Made by a program: the position numbers and the translations under genes. The notes below the pieces were generated by a model that saw only the letters and a list, made by a program, of their open reading frames with translations, did not search any database and was not told the DNA's origin. From assembly GCF_017052655.1 (NCBI RefSeq), contig NZ_JAFIDC010000001.1, forward strand, positions 372,001 to 436,000: a stretch of DNA of 64,000 nt, read 5' to 3'. Position 1 is the stretch's first letter; each line of letters starts with the position of its first letter. This document shows positions 34,433 to 42,700 of the stretch, piece by piece. This DNA comes from Acholeplasma equirhinis. GTDB lineage: Bacteria > Bacillota_I > Bacilli_A > Acholeplasmatales > Acholeplasmataceae.

Positions 34433-34483
34433 AAATAAACAGATGCAAGACGTAAAAATATCGTTCTGCATCTGTTTTTATTT
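34433..34483. terminator. Hairpin at the outer edge of cassette 2
   Basis: AAATAAACAGATGCA (34433-34447) pairs with TGCATCTGTTTTTATTT (34467-34483). Third member of the GATGCA hairpin series that bounds the cassettes. Confidence 0.75.
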
Positions 34484-34484
34484 A

Positions 34485-34865
34485 AAAATTCATTTACAAA
34501 ACAATAATTAGCAGATTTCATGTATAAGAATTTCAATATATAAAAATCATTCTATGTATAATCACCGATAATCCTTGTGAACGGCAACTCAAAGTGTATG
34601 TCAGTAGCATATAAAAGTAGCAGTAAGTAGTTATCACTTGTATCTAGATTAACGGTATGAAAAATAATATAAAATGGCTATATAAAGATAATTATTGTGC
34701 AGTTTGCTTCTTTACATGTCAATAGGTTTTTAGTAAACTATCATTATCGTGGAGTACTGGCTTTTAATAGCCTAGAAGTTTAAGGATCATGTCATTTCAT
34801 GGTCCTTTTTCTTTTGCAGAAATACATGTAGTAAATCCAACTCAAAAAACTGGAGTTGAATTATT
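34485..34865. other. Gene-free stretch between cassette 2 and the phage-like cluster
   Basis: No convincing reading frame. A terminator-like hairpin near its end (34782-34812) has no gene in front of it on the plus strand, so a deleted gene or an untranslated RNA is possible. A short inverted repeat GGCTTTTAATAGCC lies at 34759-34772. Confidence 0.5.
34782..34812 (+). terminator. Orphan terminator
   Basis: AAGGATCATG (34782-34791) pairs with CATGGTCCTT (34798-34807) including one G-U pair, followed by a T tract. Confidence 0.7.
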
Positions 34866-35354
34866 ATGGCAAACACGAAAGATATCTATCAGAAATGGAA
34901 AGAGGCAGGTATTTTAAGTGAAAAGTTAGATAGCATCAAAAGATATTATGCATACCAGGAGAGCAAGGATCTCATCTATAACATTTTAGGTATTAGTGAA
35001 TCTACTTGGGAAAGATTAAAGAAAAAGTATGCAGATATCAAATTTGTTATTCAAGAAGCAAAGAAACTTCATGAACATTTGTTATTGGTTAGTTTAACCA
35101 GACGTGCAACCGGTGAATACTATGAAGATGTACAAACCATTATTGAAGAGAATGCCGGTAAAACTAAAAAGAAAATTGTTAAATTTAAAAAATACTTGCC
35201 AGCTGATGTTGGTGCGAATAAATACTTACTATCAAGATTACATGGTGAGAAGTATAACGAAAATAAAGAAATGCTTGAAATTGCAAGAAAACGACAAGAA
35301 AACAATACGGAGGTATGGAACACGAATGAAGATACAAATAATGAAACCGAGTGA
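34866..35354 (+). CDS. phage terminase small subunit-like protein
   Basis: 162 residues. An N-terminal helix-turn-helix-like part (DLIYNILGISESTWERLKKKY) is followed by the block LLLVSLTRRATGEYYEDVQT and then KKYLPADVGANKYLLSRLHG, which matches the layout of small-subunit-like proteins that recognise phage DNA before packaging. No large terminase subunit, portal or capsid gene follows, so it is a remnant or has been co-opted. Ends in an acidic, Asn-rich tail that overlaps the next gene by 29 bases. Confidence 0.65.
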   Translation: MANTKDIYQKWKEAGILSEKLDSIKRYYAYQESKDLIYNILGISESTWERLKKKYADIKFVIQEAKKLHEHLLLVSLTRRATGEYYEDVQTIIEENAGKTKKKIVKFKKYLPADVGANKYLLSRLHGEKYNENKEMLEIARKRQENNTEVWNTNEDTNNETE

Positions 35355-36537
35355 TTTAATCGAATATGAGCATAATCCAAGGAACAATGATGATGCAGTT
35401 GATGCTGTTGCTAATTCAATTAATGAATTTGGTTTCAAGGTGCCAATCATTATTACAAGAGATAACATCATTGTTGCAGGACATACCAGACTTAAAGCTG
35501 CACTAAAATTAGGATTGACTGAAGTTCCCTGTCTAATTGCTGATGATTTGAATGAAGATCAGATTAAAGCATTTCGTTTAGCTGATAATAAAACAGCAGA
35601 ACTGGCTACATGGGACTTAAAAAAGCTTGAAGATGAACTTTTTGATATCGACATGGATATGTTGCAATTTGGTTTTGAAGAGTTAGAGTCTCAAATACCA
35701 GATAATGCAACCGATGATGATTTTGATCCTACCAATGAAATACCAGAAGTACCAGTAAGTCAAAAAGGTGACCTTTATGTATTAGGTAATCATAGAGTCA
35801 TGTGTGGAGATTCAACAATCAAGGAGAATGTTGAACAGTTGTTGGATGGTAACATAGTTGATATGGTATTTACTGATCCACCCTATAATGTAGATTATGA
35901 AGGAACAGCTGGTAAGATTCAAAACGATAAAATGGAAGATAGTGCATTCTATCTTTTTTTATTGGATGCATTTACGAACATGTTTGAACACACCAAAAAA
36001 GGTGGAGCAATCTATGTATGTCATGCTGACACCGAAGGACTTAACTTTAGAAATGCATTCAAGAATGCTGGATTCAAACTCGCAGAATGTTTAATCTGGG
36101 TCAAGAATGCTTTAGTGCTTGGTAGACAAGATTATCACTGGCGACATGAACCAATTCTTTATGGTTGGAGAGAAGGTGCTGCTCATTATTTTGTAGATGA
36201 TAGAACCCAAGATACCATTTGGGAATACAACAAACCTAAAAAGAATGAAGAACATCCAACCATGAAACCACTTGAGTTAGTAGGTAAAGCAATTGCTAAT
36301 TCGTCAAGACCAAACGAAAAGGTTCTGGATTTATTTGGTGGTAGTGGTTCAACTCTGATTGCTTCTGACCAATTATCAAGAAAATCTTTTTTAATGGAAT
36401 TAGATGAAAAGTTTGTAGATGTCATTGTTAAACGATATTTACACCATGTAAGTGGTCAAAATGAAGGTTGTTATCGCGTGCGTGATGGTGTTTCAACACC
36501 ATTAAATGAAATACCTGAATTTAATTTTGATTATTAG
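35326..36537 (+). CDS. ParB-like nuclease domain fused to DNA methyltransferase (phage-type)
   Basis: 403 residues from ATG 35326, with CGGAGG 12 bases upstream inside the preceding gene. The N-terminal ~100 residues are a ParB/Srx fold (MKPSDLIEYEHNPRNND, IIVAGHTRLKAALKLG, LADNKTAELATWD). The C-terminal part is an N4/N6 amino-methyltransferase of the beta order: DPPYNVDYEG (motif IV, near residue 184), later KNALVLGRQDYHWRHEPI, then the SAM-binding LDLFGGSGSTLIA (motif I, near 336). No restriction enzyme gene is adjacent, so it is an orphan methylase of the sort carried by prophages next to terminase genes. It would mark specific DNA sites in adenine or cytosine. Confidence 0.87.
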   Translation: MKIQIMKPSDLIEYEHNPRNNDDAVDAVANSINEFGFKVPIIITRDNIIVAGHTRLKAALKLGLTEVPCLIADDLNEDQIKAFRLADNKTAELATWDLKKLEDELFDIDMDMLQFGFEELESQIPDNATDDDFDPTNEIPEVPVSQKGDLYVLGNHRVMCGDSTIKENVEQLLDGNIVDMVFTDPPYNVDYEGTAGKIQNDKMEDSAFYLFLLDAFTNMFEHTKKGGAIYVCHADTEGLNFRNAFKNAGFKLAECLIWVKNALVLGRQDYHWRHEPILYGWREGAAHYFVDDRTQDTIWEYNKPKKNEEHPTMKPLELVGKAIANSSRPNEKVLDLFGGSGSTLIASDQLSRKSFLMELDEKFVDVIVKRYLHHVSGQNEGCYRVRDGVSTPLNEIPEFNFDY

Positions 36538-36558
36538 TCACTATGGAGAAAAAAGTAC

Positions 36559-36587
36559 TTGCTATTTAAGTGCTTTAGAGTGATTAA
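36559..36587 (+). promoter_or_regulatory. Repeated promoter-like element, first copy
   Basis: TTGCTA (36559-36564), 17 bases, GATTAA (36582-36587). The surrounding 45 bases recur at 37100-37146, with TACTTGCTATTT and TTTAGAGTGAT in common. Confidence 0.45.
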
Positions 36588-36634
36588 TAGTGTAACGAAA
36601 GGTTGTGGTTGAGTAACTACGTTAGGTGATTAAG

Positions 36635-36970
36635 ATGAAACAACAAAGAACAAAAGAAGGACAAGCATTAGTTAAGATTTTACATGATAAACTAAAAGGA
36701 TTAACATTTCAGCCAAATTTCATAAGTGAAATTGATTCTGATCCAAGATACAAAACATTAAGAGTAATTGAAGAAAAATTAAAAAAGGATATTGATTGGA
36801 ATTGGGATGAAACTGATTTTTCAAGTATCAAAGGTGAACCAATCATTATTGAGTTTTCTGCAAATGATGAGATTTCAATACTTGATGCGTGTCAAATAAT
36901 CAAAGAAAACTTGCCAGAATCATTCATACCAATGAATGGTGGAGACTTACTCATTATTCTTAATAAGTAA
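36635..36970 (+). CDS. hypothetical protein in the phage-like cluster
   Basis: 111 residues from the ATG at 36635, which has TAGGTGATTAAG directly upstream; an in-frame GTG at 36626 overlaps that site. Lys-rich N-terminus, then an acidic half with DIDWNWDETDFSS and a final strand DLLIIL. No signal peptide or membrane helix, no recognised domain. It has its own promoter-like element upstream and a terminator downstream, so it is a free-standing unit. Confidence 0.5.
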   Translation: MKQQRTKEGQALVKILHDKLKGLTFQPNFISEIDSDPRYKTLRVIEEKLKKDIDWNWDETDFSSIKGEPIIIEFSANDEISILDACQIIKENLPESFIPMNGGDLLIILNK

Positions 36971-36995
36971 TACAAAATTAAATGTGTAGTCCTAA

Positions 36996-37023
36996 AAACA
37001 GTAGATTAAATCTGCTGTTTTTT
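36996..37023 (+). terminator. Terminator after the hypothetical gene
   Basis: AAACAGTAGAT (36996-37006) pairs with ATCTGCTGTTT (37010-37020), one G-U pair, followed by T. Confidence 0.8.
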
Positions 37024-37117
37024 GATTATGAACAACGGATTATCAATCGCTTTGTGAAGATATTTACAGATAAAAAGTTGTTATCAAAAAATAAGTTACT
37101 ATAGTGAAAAAATATAC

Positions 37118-37146
37118 TTGCTATTTCGTGCCTTTAGAGTGATATA
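37118..37146 (+). promoter_or_regulatory. Repeated promoter-like element, second copy
   Basis: TTGCTA (37118-37123), 17 bases, GATATA (37141-37146), 34 bases before the DUF3883 gene. Near repeat of 36559-36587. Confidence 0.5.
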
Positions 37147-37179
37147 TGTTAGTAACCAAAGAAAAGGAAGGTATAAGGA

Positions 37180-37848
37180 ATGAAAGTAAAATTTGAAAGA
37201 AAAGCAGACAAGGAACAGTTGTTACCACAAGATGAATTCAAAGTGATTGCTCCAAATGACAAAAACAATGTGTTCATAGATTTTGTCTATGAAAATTATC
37301 GTGATCAGTTGTACTTAGATGAAAACTTGGAAAATGCTCTCAAACTTACTGATAAACTAGTGAAAATTGAGGTAGGCAGTCTAACTGAAAAAACAACTAC
37401 TAACAAAGTGTCAAGGTCAAGAAAAAAACCAGATTATGATGAAATCAACAGAAAGAAAGGTATTCAAGGAGCATTAGCAGAAAAAAAGGTTTTAGAGTAT
37501 GAATTGGAATTATTAAAAGATGTTTCTTTACCTAAAAATAAAAAACCTAAAATAGTATCAAAAAATTCATCTTTAGGTTATGATATTTTGAGTTATACGT
37601 TGGATGGTAAACCAAAAAAGATTGAGGTCAAAAGCAAATCTGGGGGAAGTTTAACTAACATTGATTTTTTTATAACTCAAAATGAATATCAAAAAATAGA
37701 AGAAGCTAAAGAGAAAAAAGAGATTTTTTCAATTTATTATGTGTTTTCCTTGTATAAAAATCCTAAGTTTATTGAGATTGAATGGAAAGATATTATGAAC
37801 TTGAAAAATGAGGTTGTAGCATATAGATATCTATTAACAACTAAATAG
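37180..37848 (+). CDS. DUF3883 (PD-(D/E)xK-like) domain protein
   Basis: 222 residues; GGAAGGTATAAGG lies upstream. The C-terminal half shows NSSLGYDILSYTLDGKPKKI followed by EVKSKSGG and FFITQNEYQKIEEA, the D-x(n)-E-x-K pattern and the trailing T-x-N-E strand typical of DUF3883. That domain is found beside restriction and other anti-phage genes and is thought to be nuclease-like or to bind modified DNA. The N-terminal ~100 residues are charged and unassigned (KVSRSRKKPDYDEINRKKGI linker). Stand-alone, not fused to a helicase. Defence role is inference. Confidence 0.65.
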   Translation: MKVKFERKADKEQLLPQDEFKVIAPNDKNNVFIDFVYENYRDQLYLDENLENALKLTDKLVKIEVGSLTEKTTTNKVSRSRKKPDYDEINRKKGIQGALAEKKVLEYELELLKDVSLPKNKKPKIVSKNSSLGYDILSYTLDGKPKKIEVKSKSGGSLTNIDFFITQNEYQKIEEAKEKKEIFSIYYVFSLYKNPKFIEIEWKDIMNLKNEVVAYRYLLTTK

Positions 37849-38041
37849 AATTGTCTAATATGTATATGATAAAGAATTAGGTATTTTCTGAAAGATAATT
37901 TATAATTAGGCTATACATATCAGACTTAGGGAAAAAGCATGAATATGAAAATTGAAACTGAGAAGTGTAATGTAAATATGATGATAACAGAGATTTAGAC
38001 TGAAATGTTTGTTTTGATATTTTTTAGAAACGGGGCACAAT

Positions 38042-38581
38042 ATGATTAATACAATTTTATTTAATGCTAATGAGTTTTTTGAAGCTGCGAGAAGATGTGA
38101 TTTTCCTAAAGGTGAAGTAACCAAAGACAATTTTCCTCTAATGATTCCTGAGTTTGTTAATAGAGCTTTTGCCTGTGAATTATATATAAAAGCTATCGCT
38201 GAATTCACAAAAGTTAATATTAAAAAAAACCATAAACTGGATGAATTATTTAAAGAAATAAGTGATAGTGATCAAGAAGCGATTTATTCTCTGTGGAGAA
38301 CTACTAACGGTAATAACATGATTGATAGTGATTATGTTAGAAAACAGTTTTGGGATAATTTAGAAGCTATCACCAATGTTTTTGTAAGATTTAGATATGC
38401 TCATGAATGGATAACTACCACTATCAGTTTAGAACACAGTTTTACCGCTGAACAGTTTACAAAGTTTTCACCAATGAGTGCAAGTAAACCTTTTGGATCA
38501 CCACGTGTATATTCTGGATTTTTGAAACAATTTGCTATATCATTAAAAGTATATGCAGAGAAACTAATTCTATTTAAGTGA
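38042..38581 (+). CDS. HEPN-like domain protein
   Basis: 179 residues, mostly helical. FVNRAFACELYIKAIAEFTK and HKLDELFKEISDSDQEAIYS match the layout of HEPN-type helical bundles, and RFRYAH (Arg-x4-His) at about residue 119 could be the HEPN RNase motif. HEPN proteins are frequent as toxins or RNA-cleaving effectors in defence systems. No partner nucleotidyltransferase is directly adjacent. The ribosome site is poor (AACGGGGCACAAT). The 190 bases before it hold no gene. Family assignment is tentative. Confidence 0.5.
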   Translation: MINTILFNANEFFEAARRCDFPKGEVTKDNFPLMIPEFVNRAFACELYIKAIAEFTKVNIKKNHKLDELFKEISDSDQEAIYSLWRTTNGNNMIDSDYVRKQFWDNLEAITNVFVRFRYAHEWITTTISLEHSFTAEQFTKFSPMSASKPFGSPRVYSGFLKQFAISLKVYAEKLILFK

Positions 38582-38741
38582 TAAACATGTAGACTTGAAT
38601 AGTACCAGTCATCTAAATCGTAATTTTATATATTGCATCACTTAATTTGTTGAGTATAAGTTTCAATTCGTTATTAAACTTATCAATCATACCGTATATG
38701 CAAAATCAAATAAATGAGAAGAAATAATGGGATGAGTAATT

Positions 38742-39248
38742 ATGATAGATGATAAAGTGAAAAATTTGATAGAAAAATTCTCTTTTGAGAGTGACAATAA
38801 ATACTTTACTGAAGTTCTTTATGTTGCCAAGTATGCATCAAAACCACAAGCAGGTATGTCTAGTAATATGCAGTTAAAGGAAATTGAAAACCCTAATAGA
38901 GCATTAGCATTAATAGGCGATAGAGTTCTCAAACTTGTATTGGCTCAAGAAGGCAGAAAAATGTTTGATAATGTAGAGAAAATCAATGACTTTATAAACA
39001 GCAATGAATCAAATGAACATCTTGATTCTTTAGGGATTATCCAATCATCAAACGGATATTGTACAGAAAATGATAAAGTAGTCGAAAACAAAAAGTCAGA
39101 TGTGATTTCAATTGCAACTATGATTGAAGCCATAATTGGATCACTTTATCTTGATGAGTATCAGAAATACGGAACATTTAATAATGTATACCAATTTATA
39201 ATTAAATATATCATTACTGGTACAAGAAAGCAGGGTTTAAATGATTGA
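38742..39248 (+). CDS. RNase III-domain-like protein, probably partly degenerate
   Basis: 168 residues without a double-stranded RNA binding domain. NRALALIGDRVLKLVLAQEG near residue 51 resembles the RNase III signature (E-x-x-E-F-L-G-D-x-x-L), and VISIATMIEAIIGSLYLDEY near 121 resembles the second catalytic block (A-D-x-x-E-A-x-x-G-A-x-Y-x-D). By eye, one Asp and one Glu are kept while the first-block Glu and second-block Asp are replaced by Ala and Thr. Cleavage activity is therefore uncertain; it may bind RNA only. This is not the housekeeping rnc gene in length or context. Overlaps the next ORF by 8 bases. Confidence 0.55.
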   Translation: MIDDKVKNLIEKFSFESDNKYFTEVLYVAKYASKPQAGMSSNMQLKEIENPNRALALIGDRVLKLVLAQEGRKMFDNVEKINDFINSNESNEHLDSLGIIQSSNGYCTENDKVVENKKSDVISIATMIEAIIGSLYLDEYQKYGTFNNVYQFIIKYIITGTRKQGLND

Positions 39249-39426
39249 GCTAACTAAAGAGAACATTATTGAGTCTATTAGACAGATTGAATCAATTATC
39301 CATAAGATAGAGCGAATTGACAAAAATAAGCTCAAACAACCACAGCTGACTTTAACTGAACGAAGATTGGCTGCCTTGAAAATATCTCTCCAATTACTTA
39401 ATACCGAATTAGAAGGAATTCAATAA
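39241..39426 (+). CDS. small coiled-coil protein coupled to the RNase III-like gene
   Basis: 61 residues, nearly all predicted helix with a Leu/Ile heptad pattern (IIESIRQIESIIHKIERID). Its start overlaps the stop of the preceding gene (ATGATTGA), so it is translationally coupled. No recognised family; it could be a partner of the RNase III-like protein. Confidence 0.45.
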   Translation: MIELTKENIIESIRQIESIIHKIERIDKNKLKQPQLTLTERRLAALKISLQLLNTELEGIQ

Positions 39427-39438
39427 TACATGTTTCCA
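39427..39438. repeat. 12-base repeat TACATGTTTCCA, inverted partner of 7487-7498
   Basis: Exact reverse complement of TGGAAACATGTA at 7487-7498, about 31.9 kb away. A related 11-base copy lies at 39512-39522. Confidence 0.3.
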
Positions 39439-39627
39439 TAGTCAAGGTTCGCTGGAATTCGCAACTAGATTTATATACATGATGTATCCTTACCTCCTAT
39501 TTTCTCTTGAGTATGGAAACATATTTATGTTCCCTACCGCATTTTTTGCAAGCAATCTAGGGTTCACTAGGTTAGTTGAATCTGTAACACTATTAGAAAT
39601 TAAAAGATAATAAGTTAATGTTAAGAT

Positions 39628-39658
39628 AACCTAAGGTAGAAATACTTTAGGTTTTTTT
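39628..39658 (+). terminator. Terminator before the helicase gene
   Basis: AACCTAAGGTA (39628-39638) pairs with TACTTTAGGTT (39643-39653), one G-U pair, followed by TTTTT. Confidence 0.82.
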
Positions 39659-39735
39659 ATAATAAAAAAATATTCTTGTAATCTAAATGTTAAATACAGC
39701 TCTATCATGTTAAGATAAAACTAGAGGTGATTGAT

Positions 39736-42700
39736 ATGGCACTAAAGAAAAACGACTTACTTGAAGAACTTGATCAACTTAGAGAAGCGTTAAGATTTGA
39801 AGCTACTGCTATTTATGGTGATACACCAGAGATTTGTACAGATCAAGCATTATCTGAAATTTCTGATAAAAAACCTGTGAAATTGACCGACTTTGAAGCA
39901 ATCTCAGGTCTTGATTCAAATTTTATTGAAAAATATGGTGATAAGTTTTTAGAGTTGCTTAAAAATCACCGAACAAAAGTGACCAAATCAATTAAAGTAT
40001 CTAAATCAGCTTATAAAGTACTCCATCACTATAAAGATAGACTTGCAGATATTTCTAAATCTAATCCAAACTTATATTTAGGTCGAATTGAACATATTCA
40101 TTCATTTGATTTAACAGAAATTGATAATAAAAGTGAAATAAGTGACTTCTTATCAAATTCAAGAGTTAAAAATCTAAGATTACAATTATCTAAGGATAAT
40201 TTAGATCAACATATTACGAAGTTATATCGTGAAGTGAATAAAAACTATAGAGAATCTGGTGCCTATAATCTTTATATTGCTTATCCATTTATAGAAGGTA
40301 TGTATTCTAAAGAAAAGTTTCCAATTAAAGCACCGTTGTTATATTTTCCTGTTAAATTAGAAAGAACATTAAGAACTTTTTCGATTAAAAAAGATAATGA
40401 AAGAGATATCTTATTTAACCGTGATTTAATTTTACTTTCATCAAAAATGGAAAAGAGTAAGATTGATTCAGATATGCCTAATCTTGAAATATTTAATGAC
40501 AAAATATTAAAAGAAGTTGTCATACCATATTATCAAAAACACGGTATTATCATAGACGACATAGAAACAAGTGAATTTATCCAGTTTAAGAGTGAATTGA
40601 AAGATGAATTTTCAAAATCATTAAATAAAAAGAATTTTTCGATTAAACCTTATGTTACTTTATCAAGATTTAAATTGTATTCATCAAGTATTCAACGTGA
40701 TATGGAACAAATTCTTTCATCTAATAAATATAATGAATTATTAGAAGGGTTAATTGATGAACAAGCTTTATTTTTAGCAGAAAAGAATCTAGAACTCCAA
40801 GTTTCAAAAGATCCAATTGATGAAGGTAAAATTACATATATTAATGACTTAAACTACTCACAAGAAAAAGTAATAGAACTGCTTTCAAAAGAAAAAAAGG
40901 TTGTTATTTGGGGACCTCCAGGTACGGGTAAAAGTCAAACAATTACATCTTTAATTGCTGCATCTATATTAAAGGGTGAAAATGTTTTAGTTGTATCAGA
41001 AAAGAAAGTTGCACTGGATGTCATCTATTCTAGATTAAAACGTGCAAGTAAATACGCAATGTTTATAGATGATGCAGAAAATAAACAAGATTTTTATGAG
41101 AAATTGAAGAAGTTTTTAGAACCCGAAGTTCCAATTCGAACTTTAAATAACGACCAATATGCTTTAGACCAAAAGATTAAGGCATTAGTCACTGATATGG
41201 ATCAGTCATTAAAATTACTTTATGACACAAAAGTAGATGGTATTTCGCTTAATAAAGTATTTGAACGATATATTAAAGATAAAGATATGCATGAAACTTT
41301 AACACCTAAAATCGTGCATCAAACTTTTAATAAATACTATAAAAATGCTAATTTTGAACTTATTAATGATTTAGAAAATGTATTTGATACAGACACACAC
41401 TTTAGAAAATTTCTAGATTTAGGAAAAATTTACTTTGAAAATTCTTGGATATTAAAATTGGATACAAAAATTTCTAGAAGTTCTAAATTAGAGTTTAAAG
41501 ATTTCCATGAAAGTTATTTAGGTTATAAAGATGCATTGCATCATAAAGGTTTCTTTAAACGTCGCAGTCTTACGAAAAAGTTTATCAAAAATCATTCAAT
41601 GACTTTAGGTTTTATGACACATAAAAAAACTTTGGATAAGACGTATCTAAATACCTTAGTAAAAAGTGATAAAGTACATCAATATATTTTAGAAAACATC
41701 AATAACTTAGACAAATATTTCTTCCAATTTAACGCACTTAACAACAATCAAAAAACATTTTTAAAAATGGTTTTATTTGATCCTGTTTTTCAAAATATTG
41801 AAGATATTTCAAAACTTAGAACATATTTATTTGATGCGTTTTATTCAGGTTATCTAGAAGAATTTATTGCAAACAATCAAAAGCATTTATACATAATTAA
41901 TGAATATAAAGAAAAGTTAACACAGCTTGAATTTTTAATGCATGAAAAAATGCAGTTATCAAATGAAAGTTTTGAAATGGAACTTTATAAACAAGCTCTT
42001 GCATTTTCAAATACAAGAAGAATCATGGATATTAAACGTATTTTAGAATCAACAAGTAAACCAAGTGTTAAGGCATTTATTGATACATATTTATTAGAAT
42101 CAATGAATCATATTAGATTATGGATGATGACACCTGAGGTAGTTTCTGCAATTTTACCACTTCAACATGGTATGTTTGATTTAGTTATTTTTGACGAAGC
42201 GAGTCAAATGTATGTGGAAAAAGGTATACCAGCAATATATCGTGCTAAGAAAGTTGTAATCGCAGGTGATCCAAAACAATTACGTCCATCTTCATTAGGT
42301 TTTGGACGTGTTGAAGATGAGGATGAATTTTATGAAGATGAGGTCTTAAAAGATGTATCAATGGATGCAAAAAGTTTACTTGACCTTGCAAGATATCGGT
42401 TTAAAGAAGCTTTATTAAATTATCATTACAGAAGTCAATATGAAGAATTGATTGCATTTAGTAATCATGCATTTTATGATGCAAAACTTATTATTTCACC
42501 AAATCAAAAACATGCACCTGAACCTCCAATTGAATATGTATATGTTAAAAATGCAACCTTCGATTCAAGAAAAAATGTAGTTGAAGCTAAAGCTGTCGTT
42601 GATGTCATTAAATCAATTTTTAAAACAAGAAAACATAATGAATCAATTGGCGTGATTACTTTTAATAGTACTCAAAGAGATGCAATTGAAAATTTAGTAG

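Larger units (their letters stand above)
22682..34483. repeat. Cassette 2 of the tandem duplication
   Basis: Repeats the full gene order of 10897-22681 with its own toxin tip and immunity gene, and with four instead of two structured RNA elements in the leader. Apart from the regulator, proteins differ from cassette 1 at many positions, so the duplication is old or the cassettes came from different sources. Confidence 0.9.
39427..39735. other. Gene-free stretch at the right end of the accessory region
   Basis: Contains ATGTTTCCATA (39430-39440) and its inverted copy TATGGAAACAT (39512-39522), the inverted match to the 12-base repeat at 7487-7498, and a strong terminator at 39628. No reading frame of note. 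This may be the right boundary of the island. Confidence 0.45.

Noticed and set aside
39430-39522. Inverted repeat ATGTTTCCATA ... TATGGAAACAT as an insertion sequence
   Set aside because: Only about 70 bases lie between the arms and no transposase is encoded; it is better treated as a boundary or hairpin feature.
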